Origin: Candidatus Woesearchaeota archaeon | GTDB lineage: Archaea; Nanobdellota; Nanobdellia; Woesearchaeales; WJIZ01 | Reading direction: 5' to 3' | NCBI GenBank assembly: GCA_018303575.1 | Contig: JAGVXW010000009.1 | Coordinates: 1-14,973 of the forward strand | Length of the DNA: 14,973 nt | Shown: positions 13,259 through 14,973 of the stretch, in pieces | How the letters are laid out: each line of letters starts with the position of its first letter | How positions within the stretch are numbered: position 1 is the first letter of the stretch | The notes under the pieces: model-generated | What the model was told of the DNA's origin: nothing | Database searches by the model: none | Seen by the model: only the letters and a program-made list of their open reading frames with translations | Translations under genes and position numbers: made by a program

Positions 13259-13269
13259 TTTTTTCTTTT
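13259..13269 (+). terminator. T-run terminator after sod
   Basis: TTTTTTCTTTT immediately after the SOD stop codon, running into the 3' end of the convergent reductase gene (stop at 13268-13270). Confidence 0.5.
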
Positions 13270-13861
13270 AATCATACCTCTCAAAGAAAATCCGTTTTGC
13301 GCCTTTCGCCTCAAGCAGCTTCTTCACGTCCTCAATCATCTCCGTCAGCCCGCACAGGTAAAAATCGGCGTTCATGTCTTTCGCGTGCGCCTCGATGAGC
13401 TGCTGCACCCTGCCGATCTCGCCCTTGTAGCCGGGCCGGGGCCTGCTGACGACAGGATGATAGTCAAAATTGCCGTGCAGTTTGGCGAGATGGGAGAACT
13501 CCCTGTCGTAGAGGATTTCGTCCTCGAAGCGATAGCCGCAGAGCAGCAGGATCTTCTTTCCAAAGCCCCGGCTCAGCACATCAGCCACCATGCTCCGGAA
13601 AGGGGCCACCCCTGTGCCCGTGCCGACAAGCACGATGGGTTTGCGCTCATCCTTGATCGTGAACGCCTCGCCAGTCTTGGGAGCAGAGGCCACGGAATAG
13701 GACCTTTTGACAAGCTTTCCCGAAGGGTTGGGGACCGAGAGCACGACGAACTGGCCCGGCTTGAAGCTGAACTCAGATGGAGCGAGAAGGGTATAATGCT
13801 TCACGCTCGGCGTCAGTGTTTGTATCTCCCTGATCGTCGCATCGAAACGGTGGACAGCCAT
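13268..13861 (-). CDS. Ferredoxin-NADP reductase-like flavoprotein, internally shortened
   Basis: 197 aa. The start is a normal FAD-binding domain (FKPGQFVVLSVPN, then R53-S-Y-S56, the flavin-contact motif). The end is a complete NAD(P)-binding domain: GTGTGVAPFRSM (80-91), CGYRFEDEILYD, FYLCGLTEMIEDVKKLL (C170, G171), and terminal FFERYD. RSYS and GTGTG are only 27 residues apart, whereas the family usually has about 60-70. The missing part is the flavin pyrophosphate-binding strand/helix (GG..S) and the last barrel strands. The join at KTGEAFTIKDERKP is in frame, so a protein is made, but FAD binding is doubtful. Leaderless promoter at 13884-13891; no ferredoxin partner adjoins it. Confidence 0.85.
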   Translation of the reverse strand: MAVHRFDATIREIQTLTPSVKHYTLLAPSEFSFKPGQFVVLSVPNPSGKLVKRSYSVASAPKTGEAFTIKDERKPIVLVGTGTGVAPFRSMVADVLSRGFGKKILLLCGYRFEDEILYDREFSHLAKLHGNFDYHPVVSRPRPGYKGEIGRVQQLIEAHAKDMNADFYLCGLTEMIEDVKKLLEAKGAKRIFFERYD

Positions 13862-13883
13862 ACGGGGAGGTGCCTTCCGGCTC

Positions 13884-13891
13884 TTTTAAAA
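13884..13891 (-). promoter_or_regulatory. TATA box of the flavin reductase gene
   Basis: TTTTAAAA (minus strand GGTTTTAAAAGAG) centred 27 nt before the ATG at 13861; leaderless. Confidence 0.6.
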
Positions 13892-13935
13892 CCTTCCCCT
13901 CGATTATTGAACATAAGGAACAAATTCAGGAAGAG

Positions 13936-13996
13936 GGCGGTCGACGGACATTTTCTGCGAAAATGTCCTCTTCGGGGAGACCCCTCAGCGACCGCC
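13936..13996. repeat. Three-way-junction intergenic element (copy B)
   Basis: Closing stem GGCGGTCG/CGACCGCC (13936-13943/13989-13996, 8 bp perfect). First inner hairpin GGACATTTTC/GAAAATGTCC (13946-13955/13959-13968, 10 bp, 3-nt loop). Second inner hairpin GGGG/CCCC (13974-13977/13981-13984). The first hairpin resembles 12602-12622 with paired changes in the stem, and TCTTCGGGG resembles TCCTTCGGGG in the element at 12561. Confidence 0.7.
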
Positions 13997-14019
13997 GTGG
14001 TGCCGCGGCCGTGGGTTGG

Positions 14020-14061
14020 TTCGAAGGCGTAGCCAAGAACCTACGAACGCCAGTGAGTATG
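14020..14061 (+). repeat. Hairpin plus conserved-loop block shared with copy A
   Basis: The hairpin GGTTC..GGC..GCC..GAACC (14018-14040 region) is followed by CTACGAACGCCAGTGAGTAT. The run from GAACC through GAGTATG differs from 5631-5655 by one base. The loop GAACGCCAGTGA is 14045-14056. In copy A the hairpin before this block has a different sequence but the same place. Confidence 0.65.
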
Positions 14062-14071
14062 CCCCATCCGT

Positions 14072-14135
14072 GGCGGGCGGCGAAAGGTTTCCTTGAGTAG
14101 GGCTCCGAACGAAGTGAGGATGCCCGTCGCCCGCC
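14072..14135. repeat. Three-way-junction intergenic element (copy C)
   Basis: Closing stem GGCGGGCG/CGCCCGCC (14072-14079/14128-14135), with an alternative register GGCGA/TCGCC identical to copy A. Inner hairpins: AAGG-TTT-CCTT (14084-14094), then the linker GAGTA, then GGGCTCC/GGA-T-GCCC (14100-14106/14118-14125) with one bulged T and the 11-nt loop GAACGAAGTGA (14107-14117). Copy A has the same order with unlike stems. Confidence 0.7.
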
Positions 14136-14149
14136 TTTTCCTTTTTTTC
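14136..14149 (+). terminator. T-rich run after copy C
   Basis: TTTTCCTTTTTTT directly follows the GC-rich stem ending at 14135. This would stop plus-strand transcription coming out of the repeat block just before the phosphatase promoter. Confidence 0.4.
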
Positions 14150-14156
14150 CGCAAAA

Positions 14157-14163
14157 GATTTAA
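14157..14163 (+). promoter_or_regulatory. TATA box of the HAD phosphatase gene
   Basis: GATTTAA within AAAAGATTTAACTC, centred about 27 nt before the ATG at 14187; leaderless. Confidence 0.5.
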
Positions 14164-14186
14164 CTCAAACCTTCTTCCAAGCCCAA

Positions 14187-14717
14187 ATGCGTTACAAATT
14201 AGCCTGTTTCGACCTGGACGGCACCCTCGCGGATAATGTGACCTCCAGCTGGCAGCTTTTCCACGACTATTTTCGCGTCGACGGCCGTACAGGCCTGATG
14301 CCCGGCGCGCGCTTCGTCCTGGAGCACTTGAAGGAGTCCGGCATGCGCCTCGCCCTCGTCTCAGGCTCCGTCAATGTCGTGCTCGACCACCTGATCCCTG
14401 ACCATAAAAAAATCTTCGACCATGTCCATCTTACAGAGCTCTTTTTCGACGACAAGGGCCGGATCGCGGACGTCAACCCCACGCCGTTTGACATGGAAGG
14501 CAAGGCAATCGCCTTGAAAAACATCGCCGCCAAGGAAAGCATCCCTCTCTCGCAGTGCGTCTTTGTCGGCGACCATCACAATGACGTCCACATCGCCCGG
14601 GCCGCGGGGCTCTCCATCGCCTTCAACAGCCCCATCCAGCAGTTGAGGACAGCGAGCAGCATCGTGATTGAAGGAAAAGATCTCAGAAAAATCCTGCCCT
14701 ACATCCTCATCCCTTAA
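14187..14717 (+). CDS. SerB-like HAD phosphatase lacking most of its cap
   Basis: 176 aa, cytoplasmic. HAD motifs: I FDLDGTL (D9, D11), II LVSGS (S59), III EGKAIAL (K106), IV GDHHND (D129, D133). The closest pattern is archaeal phosphoserine phosphatase, which makes serine. In the Methanocaldococcus jannaschii enzyme these residues are D11, S99, K144 and D167. The S-to-K and K-to-D spacings agree here (47 and 23 versus 45 and 23), but D-to-S is 50 instead of 88. So about 38 residues of the substrate-covering cap, between FRVDGR and LMPGARF, are missing. The core may still hydrolyse phosphates, with changed specificity. The end IEGKDLRKILPYI is typical of the family. It overlaps the convergent gene by 11 nt. 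Confidence 0.88.
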   Translation: MRYKLACFDLDGTLADNVTSSWQLFHDYFRVDGRTGLMPGARFVLEHLKESGMRLALVSGSVNVVLDHLIPDHKKIFDHVHLTELFFDDKGRIADVNPTPFDMEGKAIALKNIAAKESIPLSQCVFVGDHHNDVHIARAAGLSIAFNSPIQQLRTASSIVIEGKDLRKILPYILIP

Positions 14718-14973
14718 CAGTTCGCAGCGCTTGTTCCGCTTCTAGCAGAATTTTAGTATTGCTATATCTTTTAGGAAGCGACTCCCACGTATCCATCTGA
14801 CTCTTCTTTTTCAATTTTTCAATCTCCTTGTTGAGGAGAGGAAGACAGCGGACAATATTGTCAACAATAGTAATATGCGCTGTCCTTGCGGTCCTCGAGA
14901 GCGGGCTCAAGTCAACAGTAACAACCTTTTTTCCGCTTTTCCGCAGTGCCAGGCACCGGTCGCCGTCCTCGAG
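14707..14973 (-). CDS. 4-phosphopantoate--beta-alanine ligase (archaeal phosphopantothenate synthetase), C-terminal part
   Basis: The frame is open from the window edge to the stop at 14707-14709 and gives 88 residues of the C-terminus; the start lies beyond 14973. The segment DGDRCLALRKSGKKVVTVDL, followed directly by SPLSRTARTAHITIVDNIVR, is the signature end of the archaeal enzyme that joins 4-phosphopantoate and beta-alanine for coenzyme A synthesis (COG1701 type), replacing bacterial PanC. After it comes a helical Lys-rich tail (LLNKEIEKLKKKSQMDTW...). A TTG at 14908-14910 could be mistaken for a start, but the homology runs upstream of it. Convergent with the phosphatase. Confidence 0.85.
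   Translation of the reverse strand, partial: LEDGDRCLALRKSGKKVVTVDLSPLSRTARTAHITIVDNIVRCLPLLNKEIEKLKKKSQMDTWESLPKRYSNTKILLEAEQALRTVKG

Noticed and set aside
14018..14040. tRNA T-arm-like GGTTCGAA
   Set aside because: No acceptor, D or anticodon arms fit around it; the bases pair instead in the GGTTC/GAACC hairpin. No tRNA, rRNA or CRISPR array was found in the window.

Overview
This window is archaeal chromosomal DNA. The evidence is a CDC48/p97-type AAA+ ATPase carrying two inteins, the C-terminus of an archaeal-type 4-phosphopantoate--beta-alanine ligase, TATA-box promoters placed about 25-30 nt from the start codons of most genes (mostly leaderless transcripts), and archaeal-style RelE toxin-antitoxin pairs. 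The lineage cannot be fixed from this piece. The small secreted Cys-rich proteins and short intergenic repeats fit a DPANN-type archaeon, but that is only an impression.

Layout. 2-5515 (minus): cdc48 with two LAGLIDADG inteins only six extein residues apart at the D1 pore loop, plus extra insertions in both ATPase modules. 5516-5730: gap holding a GC-rich three-way-junction repeat. 5731-6690 (minus): lipoprotein with a degenerate M23-like barrel, divergent from a conserved SecB-like unknown (6797-7204, plus). 7257-8693 (minus): a small lipoprotein, a secreted Cys-rich protein and a thioredoxin-like redoxin. 8709-9101: gene-free, with short hairpin repeats. 9102-10833 (plus): two RelE-type toxin-antitoxin modules flanking a LysE-family exporter. 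The first has a striking triple GTATAC operator; the second has a nonsense codon in its toxin. 10881-11301: dCMP deaminase broken by a frameshifting internal deletion. 11386-11787 (minus): AT-rich PD-(D/E)XK nuclease, probably acquired. 11954-13258 (plus): a DUF1858-IscA fusion and a Mn-type superoxide dismutase, separated by a folded intercistronic element. 13268-13861 (minus): flavin/NAD(P) oxidoreductase lacking part of its flavin domain. 13862-14186: a dense block of structured repeats. 14187-14717 (plus): a SerB-like HAD phosphatase lacking its cap. 14707-14973 (minus): C-terminal part of the CoA-pathway ligase.

Three themes stand out. The first is paired selfish and structural insertions in CDC48. 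The second is a family of intergenic structured elements built from interchangeable hairpins, including a small hairpin with a conserved GAACG-N-AGTGA loop that appears six times on unlike stems. The third is a run of genes between 10.8 and 14.7 kb (dCMP deaminase, flavin reductase, HAD phosphatase) that have each lost an internal block, either real decay or an assembly problem. The redox and Fe-S genes (IscA fusion, SOD, flavin reductase, redoxin) suggest the cell meets oxygen, but only the IscA fusion and SOD look like one transcription unit.
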